DNA of 64,000 bases from JAPKZH01 sp964537875 (GTDB lineage: Bacteria; Acidobacteriota; Aminicenantia; Aminicenantales; UBA4085). The notes beneath the pieces were generated by a model. It saw only the letters and a program-made list of their open reading frames with translations. It ran no database searches and was not told the origin of the DNA. Shown here one piece after another: positions 34,552 through 45,562 of the stretch (positions within the stretch are counted from its first letter, which is position 1; each line of letters begins with the position of its first letter). The position numbers and the translations under genes are program-made. The stretch is taken from assembly GCA_964537875.1 (NCBI GenBank), contig CAZIDN010000003.1:1-64000 (forward strand). The letters run 5' to 3'.

Positions 34552-34883
34552 AACTCCGGGATCTTTCGGGCCAGTTGTCCCTGAACATCCTCCAAGCCCA
34601 AGGCGATTTGGACGTCTCGGTCAGCGGAGGCTACACCAGCGACCTCCTGAGCGACGTCATGGCCTACGGCAAGGAGAAAAACGTCTGGATCACCTGCCAG
34701 ACTCATGAAAACATTGTGGCGATCGCCAAGCTCAAGAACTTAGCGGGGATCATTCTCGTCAACTCCCGCAAACCGGACCAAGCCACCATGCAGAAAGCTC
34801 GAGAGGAAAATGTCGTCATCCTGGGCACATCGGAACCCGCCTTCGCCGTCACGGGAGCCCTGTACAACCTGCTAAAAAAATAA
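34548..34883 (+). CDS. Stand-alone DRTGG domain protein
   Basis: 111 residues from ATG 34548, which follows AAGGAGG and overlaps the previous stop (ATGA). It aligns along its length with the N-terminal domain of the protein at 32402 (DLSGQLSLNILQAQGDLDVSVSGG, SDLLSDVMAYGKEKNVWIT). DRTGG domains occur in phosphotransacetylase and CBS proteins, with unknown ligand. It belongs to the conserved accessory set of bifurcating hydrogenase loci. Confidence 0.88.
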   Translation: MKLRDLSGQLSLNILQAQGDLDVSVSGGYTSDLLSDVMAYGKEKNVWITCQTHENIVAIAKLKNLAGIILVNSRKPDQATMQKAREENVVILGTSEPAFAVTGALYNLLKK

Positions 34884-34888
34884 GGCCA

Positions 34889-35617
34889 TTGAGGGAATTC
34901 AAAGCCGATCTCCACATCCACACCTGCCTCTCTCCGTGCGCCGATCTGCGCATGTCGCCCCGGAACATCGTCGCCGAGGCTAAACGGAAAGAACTCGATA
35001 TCCTCGGCATCTGCGATCACAATTCCGCCGAAAACGCCGAAGCCTTGATCGAAGCGGCCGGCCGGCTCGGACTTTGCGTCCTTCCCGGCTTAGAGATCAC
35101 GTCTCAGGAAGAAGTTCATATTCTGGCCTTGTTCGGTGAGCTCGAGGCGGCCCTCTCCATGCAGGAGAGAGTTTATGCCTTCTTGCCGGGGGAAAACAGC
35201 GAGTCCGTCTTCGGCCAACAGATCATCGCCAACGCAGAGGACGAAGTCCTCGGCTTCAGCTCAAAGTTTCTGGCCGGGGCGACGACATTGAGCCTGGACG
35301 AGGTCGTCGGTTTTATCCACGTCCTTCGGGGATTGGCGGTCGCCTCTCATGTGGACCGGATGGGCTTCGGCATCATCGGGCAACTCGGTTTCATCCCGCC
35401 TCGATTGGACCTGGATGCGCTGGAGATCTCGCTTCACATGTCCTGGGACAAAGGGCGAAGGCAGTTCGGCCCGGGGCGTCCTCTGATCTCTGCCTCAGAC
35501 GCCCATTTCCTGGACGAAATCGGCCAGGCCGCGACTGAATTCCTATTGGAAGAGGGAACGCTCGACGAAATCAAAATGGCCCTCAAGGGCGTCAAAAACC
35601 GGAAAATTATACACTGA
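34889..35617 (+). CDS. PHP-domain metal-dependent phosphoesterase
   Basis: 242 residues starting at TTG 34889. Metal-binding motifs of the PHP superfamily are evident: DLHIHTCLSPCADL, ICDHNSAEN, PGLEITSQEEVHIL, ASHVDRMGF and ISASDAHFLDEIG. Members hydrolyse phosphoesters such as nucleotides or histidinol phosphate. The gene is a regular member of the accessory group next to HydABC-type loci (DRTGG, PHP, ATPase), where the substrate is unknown. Likely cytoplasmic. Confidence 0.9.
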   Translation: MREFKADLHIHTCLSPCADLRMSPRNIVAEAKRKELDILGICDHNSAENAEALIEAAGRLGLCVLPGLEITSQEEVHILALFGELEAALSMQERVYAFLPGENSESVFGQQIIANAEDEVLGFSSKFLAGATTLSLDEVVGFIHVLRGLAVASHVDRMGFGIIGQLGFIPPRLDLDALEISLHMSWDKGRRQFGPGRPLISASDAHFLDEIGQAATEFLLEEGTLDEIKMALKGVKNRKIIH

Positions 35618-35624
35618 CGGAACC

Positions 35625-36173
35625 ATGGAAGACTTATCGCTCCACATCCTCGACATCGCGGAAAACTCTATCGAAGCCCAGGCCAAGCGGATCGACATTC
35701 GGATCGAGGAAAATCATCGACTCGACCGGATGATCCTTGAAATTTCCGACGACGGGCGAGGAATGGACAAGGCATTGCGGGTCAAGGCGCTCGATCCTTT
35801 TGTCACCACCAAGACAGCGCGTCGGATCGGGCTGGGCTTATCCTTGCTCGCCCAGGCCGCGAAAGCCGCGGCAGGAAAACTGACCCTCCGCTCCCGGCCA
35901 GGCCGGGGAACGAAGGTTCGCGCCACATTCGAGCTCAGCCACATCGATCGCAAACCGCTGGGCGACATCGCTCAGACCCTGGCCACGTTGATCGTGGCCC
36001 ACCCCGGCCTCGACATTCGCTACGTCCATCAGGCCGACCAAAGGACGTACGTCTTCGACACCCAGGATCTCCGTTCTCAACTCGGCGGTATATCGCTGGC
36101 TATGCCGCAGATTGTCGCCGTAATCAGAAAAGCCATCCAGGAGGAGATCCACGAAATCAGGAGGACATCATGA
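35625..36173 (+). CDS. Histidine kinase-like ATPase (no H-box)
   Basis: 182 residues. An HATPase_c domain fills residues 1-105: N-box LSLHILDIAENSIEA, G1 DDGRGM, G2 GLGLSLL and GRGTKVRATF. The remaining ~75 residues are unique to this family. It lacks any dimerisation/phosphoacceptor part, so it may act as an anti-sigma-like kinase or ATP sensor. The ATG at 36170 of the NuoE-like gene overlaps its stop. Confidence 0.88.
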   Translation: MEDLSLHILDIAENSIEAQAKRIDIRIEENHRLDRMILEISDDGRGMDKALRVKALDPFVTTKTARRIGLGLSLLAQAAKAAAGKLTLRSRPGRGTKVRATFELSHIDRKPLGDIAQTLATLIVAHPGLDIRYVHQADQRTYVFDTQDLRSQLGGISLAMPQIVAVIRKAIQEEIHEIRRTS

Positions 36174-36625
36174 ATGAGCAACACGTCTCGGAAATCCTGA
36201 CCCGATATCAAGGAGACTCCAGCTCGATCATCGCCATCCTTCAGGACATTCAAGAGGATTTCAGCTATCTTCCCCCGCCGGTTCTGAAGATAATCTCTCA
36301 CGAACTCGGAATTCCCCTGAGCCGCATCCTGAGTCTGGCGACCTTCTACAAAGCCTTCAGCTTGAAGCCCAAGGGCAAGCATCGGATTCACGTTTGCCTC
36401 GGGACGGCTTGCCACGTCCGCGGCGCCCAGCGCATCATCGAAAAATTCGAGCGTGATCTGGGCATCAAATCTGGAGAAACATCAGCCGACCGGGAGTTCA
36501 GCCTGGACGCCGTCCGCTGCATCGGCTGCTGCGGGCTGGCTCCCGTGGTCATGATCGGCGAGGACGTTCACGGAAAAGTCACCCAGACAAAGATCCCGGG
36601 CCTTCTCAAGAAATACAAGAAATAA
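36170..36625 (+). CDS. NuoE/HydC-like [2Fe-2S] subunit
   Basis: 151 residues. The thioredoxin-like ferredoxin fold is marked by VCLGTACHVRGAQ...VRCIGCCGLAPVVMI, giving four cysteine ligands for one [2Fe-2S] cluster as in NuoE and HydC. It transfers electrons to or from the flavin subunit NuoF/HydB encoded two genes later. The N-terminal part (ILTRYQGDSSSIIAILQDIQEDFSYLP) is the usual NuoE helical region. It overlaps the ATPase gene by four bases. Confidence 0.95.
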   Translation: MNEQHVSEILTRYQGDSSSIIAILQDIQEDFSYLPPPVLKIISHELGIPLSRILSLATFYKAFSLKPKGKHRIHVCLGTACHVRGAQRIIEKFERDLGIKSGETSADREFSLDAVRCIGCCGLAPVVMIGEDVHGKVTQTKIPGLLKKYKK

Positions 36626-36637
36626 AGGAGAAGCGTC

Positions 36638-37027
36638 ATGCCGAAACTTACCATCCAAGACCTGGAAAAGATCCGAGAACAGGCCCGCCGCGGCCTGGTC
36701 ATCCGAGAGGGCGGCGCATTCAAGGCTAAAATCAACGTCCACATGGGGACGTGCGGGATTGCGGCCGGGGCGCGGACCATCATGACGGCCCTCATGAAAG
36801 AAGTTGAGCGCCGGGATCTCCACGACATTCTCTTGACGAGCTCCGGATGCGCGGGCCTATGCAGCCAGGAGCCGATGGTCACCGTAGAATTGGCCGGCCG
36901 GGCGCCCGTGAAATATGTGAACCTCACCGAAACGAAAATTCAAGAGATCTTCGAGAAGCATGTCCTGGGCGGCACAATCGTTAAGGACTATGCTCTGGGA
37001 ATTGGAAGCGAGAAGACCGACTACTGA
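36638..37027 (+). CDS. Small [2Fe-2S] ferredoxin-domain protein
   Basis: 129 residues with a thioredoxin-like [2Fe-2S] motif: HMGTCGIAAGAR and SSGCAGLCSQEPMV. Very similar small proteins sit between HydC and HydB in bifurcating hydrogenase operons. GGAG lies upstream of the ATG. It likely offers another one-electron relay to the NuoF-like subunit; it is not known to be essential. Confidence 0.9.
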   Translation: MPKLTIQDLEKIREQARRGLVIREGGAFKAKINVHMGTCGIAAGARTIMTALMKEVERRDLHDILLTSSGCAGLCSQEPMVTVELAGRAPVKYVNLTETKIQEIFEKHVLGGTIVKDYALGIGSEKTDY

Positions 37028-37038
37028 GGAGGAATGCC

Positions 37039-38871
<1,833 letters not shown>

Positions 38872-38882
38872 GGAGGAAGGCT

Positions 38883-40640
38883 ATGGTGAATCTAACAATC
38901 GACGGAAAACAAGTTGAAGTGGACGAAGGCTCGACCATCCTCCAGGCCGCGAAAAAAGCGGGAGTCCGGATCCCCACGCTCTGCTTTCATCCAGTCATTG
39001 AGCCCTATGCGGCCTGCCGCGTCTGCGTCGTGGAAGTCGCCCTCAAAGGAAAGAACGATCTTCTGACATCCTGCGACACCAAAGCTGTGGAGGGCATGGA
39101 CGTCCGGACAGCTTCCGAGCGGGCTTTGCGGGCCCGGCGCCTCAATGTCGAAATGCTGCTGGCCCGGGCGCCGGCCGCCGAGCCGCTTCGCGAGATCGCC
39201 AAAGAACTGGGAATCGAAAAACCTCGATTTCCGATAAAGGATCCGGACGAAAAATGCATCCTCTGCGGCCTGTGCGTCAGAGCCTGCGAGCAAATCGTCG
39301 GCGCCTGCGCCATCAGCTTCATCGAACGAGGAACGGACCGCCATGTTTCCACTCCCTTCGGGGAGGAATCGGAGGCCTGCATCGGGTGTACGGCCTGCGC
39401 TCATTTCTGTCCGACGGGCGCCATCACGGTTGAAGACAAGTACGGCCGCAAGGTCATCCATGATGAGATGTACCTCGGTCCGACGACGGCCATCCGGGTT
39501 CCCACCCGCCAGGCCGTGCCCATGGTTCCGTTTATCGACAAAGAGGCCTGCATTCATTTCAAAACGGGCGAGTGCAAGGTCTGCGCCAAAGTCTGTGATC
39601 GCGACGCCGTGAACCATGAGATGGAGGACACCATCCAGGAAATCGAAGCCGGCTCCATCATCATCGCTTCCGGTTTCAAGACGTTCGACGCCCGCCGGAT
39701 TCCAGCCTACGGCTACGGTCGCTTCCCGAATATCATCACGGCCATGGAATTCGAGAGGCTGGTCAACGCCTCGGGCCCCACGGGCGGAAAAGTCCTCCTG
39801 GCCAACGGCGAGGAGCCCAAAGCCGTGGGGATTATCCACTGCGTCGGCTCACGAGACGAAAACTACCACGCCTATTGTTCCCGCGTTTGCTGCATGTACT
39901 CCCTGAAGTTCGCCCATCTTCTCGGCGAAAAAACCAAGGCTACGATCTATGATTTTTATATCGATATGCGCTGCTTCGGCAAAGGGTACGAAGAATTCTA
40001 TCACCGCCTGCTCAAAGAGGGGACGAAATTCGTCCGCGGACGAGTGTCCGAAATCACAACTCTAGCCCTCACGGAAAAGGAAGAAGGAAAACTCATCATC
40101 CGCGTCGAAGACACACTCCTCGGCGCTGTCCGAAGGATTGCCGTCGACATGGCCATCCTGGCTGTGGGGATGGAACCGAGCATCGATCACAATCGCCTGG
40201 CCAAGACATTCAACATTTCCTGCAGTCAGGACACATTCTTCCTGGAACGCCATCCGAAACTGGCGCCGGTTTCATCCTTTTCCGATGGGATTTTTCTGGC
40301 CGGAACCTGCCAGGGACCAAAGGACATCCCCGACACGGTCGCCCAGGCCGGCGCTGCGGCGGCGGAGGCGCTGGCCCTGGCCGACTTGGGAAAGGTGGAA
40401 CTCGAACCGATCACGGCGGTCATCGACGACAAACTCTGCTCGGGCTGCCAGATCTGTGTCGGGCTTTGCCCGTTCACAGCCATCACCTATGAAAAGGACG
40501 AGGGCCACTCGGAGATCAACGATGCTCTGTGCAAAGGCTGTGGAACGTGTGTCGCAGCCTGCCCGAGCGGGGCTTCCTACCAGAAGCATTTCCGCGACGA
40601 GCAGATCTTCGCCGAGATCGAAGGGATCTTTCTCGTTTGA
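38883..40640 (+). CDS. NuoG/HydA-type N-terminus fused to the C-terminal half of HdrA
   Basis: 585 residues from ATG 38883, after AGGAGGAAGG. Residues ~1-200 are NuoG/HydA-like: [2Fe-2S] in CFHPVIEPYAACRVCVV, His-type segment and 4Fe-4S motifs CILCGLCVRAC and CIGCTACAHFCP. From ~210 on the sequence is the second part of HdrA: RVPTRQAVPMVPFIDKEACI, GECKVCAKVCDRDAV, IIIASGFKTFDA, HCVGSRDENYHAYCSRVCC, DIRCFGKGYEEFY-like DMRCFGKGYEEFY, then two ferredoxin motifs CSGCQICVGLCP and CKGCGTCVAACP. It completes the half encoded at 31545. The fusion would join NAD-side clusters to the bifurcating FAD. Confidence 0.93.
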   Translation: MVNLTIDGKQVEVDEGSTILQAAKKAGVRIPTLCFHPVIEPYAACRVCVVEVALKGKNDLLTSCDTKAVEGMDVRTASERALRARRLNVEMLLARAPAAEPLREIAKELGIEKPRFPIKDPDEKCILCGLCVRACEQIVGACAISFIERGTDRHVSTPFGEESEACIGCTACAHFCPTGAITVEDKYGRKVIHDEMYLGPTTAIRVPTRQAVPMVPFIDKEACIHFKTGECKVCAKVCDRDAVNHEMEDTIQEIEAGSIIIASGFKTFDARRIPAYGYGRFPNIITAMEFERLVNASGPTGGKVLLANGEEPKAVGIIHCVGSRDENYHAYCSRVCCMYSLKFAHLLGEKTKATIYDFYIDMRCFGKGYEEFYHRLLKEGTKFVRGRVSEITTLALTEKEEGKLIIRVEDTLLGAVRRIAVDMAILAVGMEPSIDHNRLAKTFNISCSQDTFFLERHPKLAPVSSFSDGIFLAGTCQGPKDIPDTVAQAGAAAAEALALADLGKVELEPITAVIDDKLCSGCQICVGLCPFTAITYEKDEGHSEINDALCKGCGTCVAACPSGASYQKHFRDEQIFAEIEGIFLV

Positions 40641-40664
40641 ATAGATAATGGAGGAAAGCCAAAC

Positions 40665-41114
40665 ATGAGCCAAGAACAGTTTGAGCCCAGGCTGATCGGG
40701 TTCTTATGCAACTGGTGTTCCTATACGGGCGCAGACCTGGCCGGCACCGCCCGCATGGTCTATGCGCCGAATATCCGGATCATCCGGGTGATGTGCACGG
40801 GTCGCGTCGATCCCCAATTCGTTTTAAAAGCCTTTCACGAAGGTGCGGATGGAGTCTTGATCTCCGGGTGCCATCCGGGCGATTGCCATTACCAGGAAGG
40901 CAATTATAAAGCCATGCGGCGGCACAAGCTCCTCTCTAAAATGCTCGAGCAGTTCGGAATCGAGAAGGAACGGTTTCGCCTGGAATGGGTTTCGGCTTCG
41001 GAAGGAACGAAATTCCAGCAGGTCTGCAATGAATTCGCCGAACAGGTTCGGAGATTGGGCCCCTTGAACCTCGACGGAAACAGAGGTGAGCAACATGAGC
41101 AACGCCAAGCCTAA
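40665..41114 (+). CDS. mvhD: Hydrogenase iron-sulfur subunit MvhD
   Basis: 149 residues with the MvhD pattern LCNWCSYTGADLAG...RVMCTGRVDPQFVLKAF...GVLISGCHPGDCHY, which coordinates a [2Fe-2S] cluster. MvhD is the bridge that passes electrons from the [NiFe] hydrogenase MvhAG to HdrA. GGAGG precedes the ATG. The small-subunit gene begins within its last bases. Confidence 0.96.
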   Translation: MSQEQFEPRLIGFLCNWCSYTGADLAGTARMVYAPNIRIIRVMCTGRVDPQFVLKAFHEGADGVLISGCHPGDCHYQEGNYKAMRRHKLLSKMLEQFGIEKERFRLEWVSASEGTKFQQVCNEFAEQVRRLGPLNLDGNRGEQHEQRQA

Positions 41115-42075
41115 GGTCGCCTTCTACTGGTGTTCCTCGTGCGGGGGATGCGAGGAGTCGATCGTCGACCTGGCCGAGGACATCCTCAAGGTGGTGGCGG
41201 CCGTTGACATCGTCTTCTGGCCGGTCGCCCTCGATTTCAAAAAGAAAGACGTCGTGGCCATGCCCGATGGTTCGATCGCCGTAAGCTTCATCAACGGCGC
41301 CATCCGTCTCTCCGAGCAGGAGGAGATGGTCAAGCTCCTGCGCCGAAAATCCGGACTCGTCGTCGCCCATGGCTCCTGTTCTCACATGGGCGGGATCCCG
41401 GGTCTTGGCAATTTCTGGAACAAGGAGACGATCTTCCGGCGGGCCTACCTCACCACCCCGTCCACGGATAATCCTGGAAAAATCGTGCCGCTCGAAAAAT
41501 CGATTGTTGACGGCAAGGAACTCACCCTGCCCAGTTTTTTCGACACGGTTTACGCCCTGGACCAAGTGATCGACGTCGACTACTATCTGCCGGGTTGTGC
41601 TCCGCCGCGGGACCTCATCCTCAATGCCGTGACCGCCATCCTCGAGGGCAAGCTCCCGGCCAAGGGATCGGTCCTCGCCCCGAATAAATCCGAATGCGAC
41701 ACCTGCGACCGAAACAAGACCAAGCCGGAGAAACTGTCCATCAAAGAGATCAAGCGCACCTGGGAGGTCATCCTTGATCCCGAGAAGTGTTTCTTGGCCC
41801 AAGGCGTGATCTGCATGGGACCGGCCACTCGCGACGGATGCGGCCACCGCTGCATCAACGGCAATATGCCCTGCCGGGGCTGCTTTGGTCCGACCGACCA
41901 GGTCTACGACCAGGGCGCCAAGTTCCTCTCGGCCTTGGCCTCGATCCTGGACACCAATGATGAGAAAGAGATGGACAGGATCGTCGAGTCCATCATCGAC
42001 CCGGCCGGAACGTTCTATCGATTCGGCCTGCCCAAGTCGATCCTAGGGCGGAAACGAATGGAGGCCATAAAATGA
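41095..42075 (+). CDS. mvhG: [NiFe] hydrogenase small subunit MvhG
   Basis: 326 residues from ATG 41095 (GAGGTGAG upstream; GTG 41086 is less likely). The proximal cluster motif is WCSSCGGCEESIVD, with GSCSHMGGIPG and PGCAPPRD completing its ligands. Further cysteine groups follow (CDTCDRNK, CFLAQGVICMGPATRDGC, CINGNMPCRGCFG) for medial and distal clusters. No signal peptide or Tat motif is seen, so the enzyme is cytoplasmic, as for group 3c hydrogenases. Confidence 0.96.
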   Translation: MSNAKPKVAFYWCSSCGGCEESIVDLAEDILKVVAAVDIVFWPVALDFKKKDVVAMPDGSIAVSFINGAIRLSEQEEMVKLLRRKSGLVVAHGSCSHMGGIPGLGNFWNKETIFRRAYLTTPSTDNPGKIVPLEKSIVDGKELTLPSFFDTVYALDQVIDVDYYLPGCAPPRDLILNAVTAILEGKLPAKGSVLAPNKSECDTCDRNKTKPEKLSIKEIKRTWEVILDPEKCFLAQGVICMGPATRDGCGHRCINGNMPCRGCFGPTDQVYDQGAKFLSALASILDTNDEKEMDRIVESIIDPAGTFYRFGLPKSILGRKRMEAIK

Positions 42076-43532
42076 CGCAAAGAATCACCATCGATCCGAT
42101 CACCCGTCTCGAGGGTCATGGCAAAATCGAGATCTTTCTTGATGACAAGGGAGACGTTGACCGGGCTATTCTCCAAATTCCGGAGCTCAGGGGTTTCGAG
42201 CAGTTCGCCGTCGGCCGGCCGGTCGAGGAGATGCCCCGGATCACGCCCCGCATCTGCGGCGTCTGCCCGACCGCCCATCATATGGCCGCGGCCAAGGCCG
42301 TCGACGCCGTCTTTCATGTCGAGCCGACTCCGACCGCTCGTAAAATCCGGGAGCTCATCTACAACGCCTTCATGATGGAGGATCACACCCTCCACTTTTT
42401 CTTCCTGGGCGGTCCGGATTTTGTCGTCGGCCCTACGGCTCCGGCCGCCGAGCGCAACATCCTCGGCGTCATCGGCAAAGTCGGCCTCGAGATCGGGGGC
42501 AAGGTCATTCGCGTCCGCCGCGAGTGCCGCGATATCATCAGCTATCTCTGCGGCAAGGTCATTCATCCCGTGAGCTGCGTCCCGGGCGGCGTCTCGAAAG
42601 GCCTGGATGAGGAGCACAGGGTTCAATTCCTGGAGACGGCTAAATTCGCCGTAGAATTCGCCCAGTTCGCCCTCAAGATTTTCGATGACGTCGTCCTGAA
42701 AAACAAGAGCTACGTGGACCTGGTGTTGAGTGATGCCTATACCATAAGGACCTACTATATGGGCTTGGTCGATGACAAGAACAAAATCAATTTCTATGAC
42801 GGAGCCGTCCGCATCGTCACGCCGGAAGGGAGGGAGTTTGCTAAGTTCCGGCCCCATGAATATCTGGAGCATATCGCCGAGCACGTCGAACCGTGGACCT
42901 ATATCAAGTTCCCGTTCCTGAAAAAAGTTGGCTGGAAGGGGTTCGTCGAGGGGAACGACAGCGGTGTCTACCGCGTAGCTCCCCTAGCCCGACTAAACGT
43001 CTCCGACGGGATGGCCACGCCCCTGGCCCAAGCGGAGCACGACCGCATGTATGAGATCCTGAGAGGGAAACCGGCCCACAACACCCTGGCCTTCCACTGG
43101 GCGCGGCTGATCGAGGCGCTCCAGGCTGCCGAAACCATGATCATGCTCCTCGAGGATAAGTCCATCACTGACCCGAACATCCGCACCATCCCGACGGAAA
43201 TGCCGACCGAGGGCGTGGGGATCGTCGAGGCTCCCCGCGGCACACTCATCCATCACTACAAGACCGATGAGCGGGCGATCGTGACTGAGGCCAACCTCAT
43301 CGTGGCCACGGTAAACAATGCGCCTGCTATCAACATGTCCATCGAGAAAGCGGCGAAAGCTTTCATCAAGGGAGGGCAGATATCAGAAGGCCTTCTCAAT
43401 ATGGCCGAAATGGCCTTCCGGCCTTATGACCCCTGTCATGCCTGCGGGACACACGCCTGGCCGGGGAACATGCCCCTGATCATCAACATTCGCGGCCATC
43501 GAGGAGAACTTCTCAGGCAGCTGCACAGGTGA
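42072..43532 (+). CDS. mvhA: [NiFe] hydrogenase large subunit MvhA (group 3c-like)
   Basis: 486 residues. The nickel site is intact: RICGVCPTAHHM near the N-terminus and DPCHACGTHAWPG near the end. About 25 residues follow the terminal motif, the tail expected to be clipped after nickel insertion by the protease encoded at 48513. The opening RITIDPITRLEGHGKIEIF is typical. With MvhG and MvhD it oxidises or makes H2 and exchanges electrons with HdrA. Confidence 0.96.
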   Translation: MTQRITIDPITRLEGHGKIEIFLDDKGDVDRAILQIPELRGFEQFAVGRPVEEMPRITPRICGVCPTAHHMAAAKAVDAVFHVEPTPTARKIRELIYNAFMMEDHTLHFFFLGGPDFVVGPTAPAAERNILGVIGKVGLEIGGKVIRVRRECRDIISYLCGKVIHPVSCVPGGVSKGLDEEHRVQFLETAKFAVEFAQFALKIFDDVVLKNKSYVDLVLSDAYTIRTYYMGLVDDKNKINFYDGAVRIVTPEGREFAKFRPHEYLEHIAEHVEPWTYIKFPFLKKVGWKGFVEGNDSGVYRVAPLARLNVSDGMATPLAQAEHDRMYEILRGKPAHNTLAFHWARLIEALQAAETMIMLLEDKSITDPNIRTIPTEMPTEGVGIVEAPRGTLIHHYKTDERAIVTEANLIVATVNNAPAINMSIEKAAKAFIKGGQISEGLLNMAEMAFRPYDPCHACGTHAWPGNMPLIINIRGHRGELLRQLHR

Positions 43533-43559
43533 CAAGAGAATCCCATTCTCTGGTATAAT
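43529..43559 (+). promoter_or_regulatory. Extended -10 promoter before the sensor kinase
   Basis: TGGTATAAT (43551-43559) with a weak GTGACA 19 bases upstream. It overlaps the end of mvhA and would separate the two-component genes from the hydrogenase operon. Confidence 0.5.
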
Positions 43560-43582
43560 AGCCATAAAAGAGCGAAAGCCGT

Positions 43583-45562
43583 ATGAGAAGTCCTCAATTT
43601 TCTTTGCGGACAAAGCTCATCCTGAGCTTTCTGGCCGTTATTGTCCTCGGCGGCTTACTCTCGCTTTTTGTCGGATCTAAACTCATCCGAGACACGCTGA
43701 TCTCTCAGGCTCAGGCCAAAGTTCGCCACGACCTTTCCTCCGCCTGGATGGTCTTCAATGAGAAGGTCAGTAACATCAAGGAAATCGTCACCCTGACGGC
43801 AGCCCGGGAGGGTATCCGGGGTGCTCTTCAGAGAGGCGAGATGGGTATCCTCATCCAATACCTGGGGCATGTTCGTTCCGAAAACGGTCTGGATATCCTG
43901 ACCCTTCTCGACCGAGAGGGTCGGGTCCTCTTAAGAACCAGCTCCCCGGATGTCGCGGGCGACGACGAATCGCAAGATGAAATCGCTCGCCTGGCCCTTG
44001 AACGAAAGACCGTCGCCGGGCCGCAAATCATTCCGCGAGGGGAGCTCCTCAAGGAAGGCAGGACCCTCGCCGATCAGGCTCTCATGGACATCATCCCCAC
44101 CCCGATGGCGGCCCCTCGCGCCGAAGGTCAGGAGACGAGCGGGATGATGCTCAAAGCGGCTGCCCCGGTTCTCAATGAGACCGGCGCCTTGATCGGGGTT
44201 CTCTACGGCGGCATTCTTCTCAATCGAAACTACGAAATTGTCGACCGCGTCAAAGAAATCGTTTACAAGGGAGAACGGTATAAAGGGCGGGAGACCGGAA
44301 CTGCGACGATCTTTCAAAATGATCTGCGCATCTCCACGAACGTCAAGAATGAGCAGGGACAGAGAGCCGTCGGGACTCTTGTCTGGCAGGAAGTCAAAAC
44401 GGCGGTCCTCGATGAGGGGAAGCCATGGCTCACCCGGGCCTTTGTCGTCAACGATTGGTACCTCACGGCCTATGAGCCCATAAAAAGCGTCTCCGGCAGG
44501 ACTATCGGCATTCTCTATGTCGGTACGCTCGAAAAGCCCTATCTCGATACGGCCAGCCGGGTCATGAGGACGTTTACATTACTCGCCGCCCTGTGCGTCG
44601 TTTTCCTTCTTGTCGTGCTCTATTTCTCCACGACGAGGATTATCCGTCCCCTCCAGAAGATGGCGGCGGCGACTCGAGAAATCGCGAAAGGCCAGCTCTC
44701 TCACAAAGTCGAAATGAATTCCCGCGATGAAATCGGTGCGCTCGCCGAATCGTTCAACCAAATGACCGACCATCTCCGGGGGGCCAATGAGAAGCTCGTC
44801 GAATGGGGAAAAACGCTGGAGAAAAAAGTCGAGGAGCGAACCCAAGAGCTTCGTGAGATCCAGGCTCACCTGATCCAATCCGAGAAGCTGGCCTCGATCG
44901 GCAAGCTCGCCGCGGGCGTTGCCCACGAAATCAACAATCCCTTGGGCGGGATCCTGATCTACAGTCACCTCATCCTGGAAGATACACCCAAGGGCAGCCC
45001 CCATTGCGAAAACCTCAAGAAAATCGTCAGAGAAACTACCCGCTGCAAGGAAATCGTCAAAGGGCTCCTGGATTTCGCCCGCCCTAAAGAGCCGCAGATG
45101 GTTCCCACCGACATTCATGAGCTCTTGGATAAATGCCTGGCCTTGATGGAGAGTCACTCTCTTTTCCAGAATATCCGTATCGAGAAATCTTATGCCCCCG
45201 TCTGCCCGCGGATCATCGCGGACAGCGGACAGCTCCAACAGGTCTTCATGAATATCATCCTCAACGCCGCCGAAGCGATGAACGGGAATGGAACTTTGAC
45301 CCTCCGGACTTCGCTCGATCCGGCCCGCCAAGAAGTCGCCGTCGAGATCGCCGATACCGGCCACGGCATAAAAGAGGAGGATAAACGGCGTCTCTTCGAG
45401 CCATTTTTCACGACGAAAGAAGTCGGCAAAGGCACCGGTCTCGGCCTGGCCATCAGCTACGGCATCGTCAAAAAACACCAGGGGACGATCGACGTCCGCA
45501 GCGAGGCCGGCCAAGGGGCCGCGTTCACCGTTAGGCTGCCTCTGAAGAGAACATCCCCATGA
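43583..45562 (+). CDS. Sensor histidine kinase with Cache-type periplasmic domain
   Basis: 659 residues. TM1 (LILSFLAVIVLGGLLSLFVG) and TM2 near residue 330 (LLAALCVVFLLVVLYF) enclose a ~300-residue extracytoplasmic domain with single-Cache features (DILTLLDREGRVLLRTSSP, APVLNETGALIGVLYGG, TIFQNDLRISTN). HAMP, H-box GVAHEINNPLGGIL and full ATPase boxes follow (IADTGHGIKEE, GKGTGLGLAISYGI). Cache domains usually bind small organic ligands. It overlaps the NtrC-like regulator gene by four bases and so pairs with it. Confidence 0.93.
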   Translation: MRSPQFSLRTKLILSFLAVIVLGGLLSLFVGSKLIRDTLISQAQAKVRHDLSSAWMVFNEKVSNIKEIVTLTAAREGIRGALQRGEMGILIQYLGHVRSENGLDILTLLDREGRVLLRTSSPDVAGDDESQDEIARLALERKTVAGPQIIPRGELLKEGRTLADQALMDIIPTPMAAPRAEGQETSGMMLKAAAPVLNETGALIGVLYGGILLNRNYEIVDRVKEIVYKGERYKGRETGTATIFQNDLRISTNVKNEQGQRAVGTLVWQEVKTAVLDEGKPWLTRAFVVNDWYLTAYEPIKSVSGRTIGILYVGTLEKPYLDTASRVMRTFTLLAALCVVFLLVVLYFSTTRIIRPLQKMAAATREIAKGQLSHKVEMNSRDEIGALAESFNQMTDHLRGANEKLVEWGKTLEKKVEERTQELREIQAHLIQSEKLASIGKLAAGVAHEINNPLGGILIYSHLILEDTPKGSPHCENLKKIVRETTRCKEIVKGLLDFARPKEPQMVPTDIHELLDKCLALMESHSLFQNIRIEKSYAPVCPRIIADSGQLQQVFMNIILNAAEAMNGNGTLTLRTSLDPARQEVAVEIADTGHGIKEEDKRRLFEPFFTTKEVGKGTGLGLAISYGIVKKHQGTIDVRSEAGQGAAFTVRLPLKRTSP

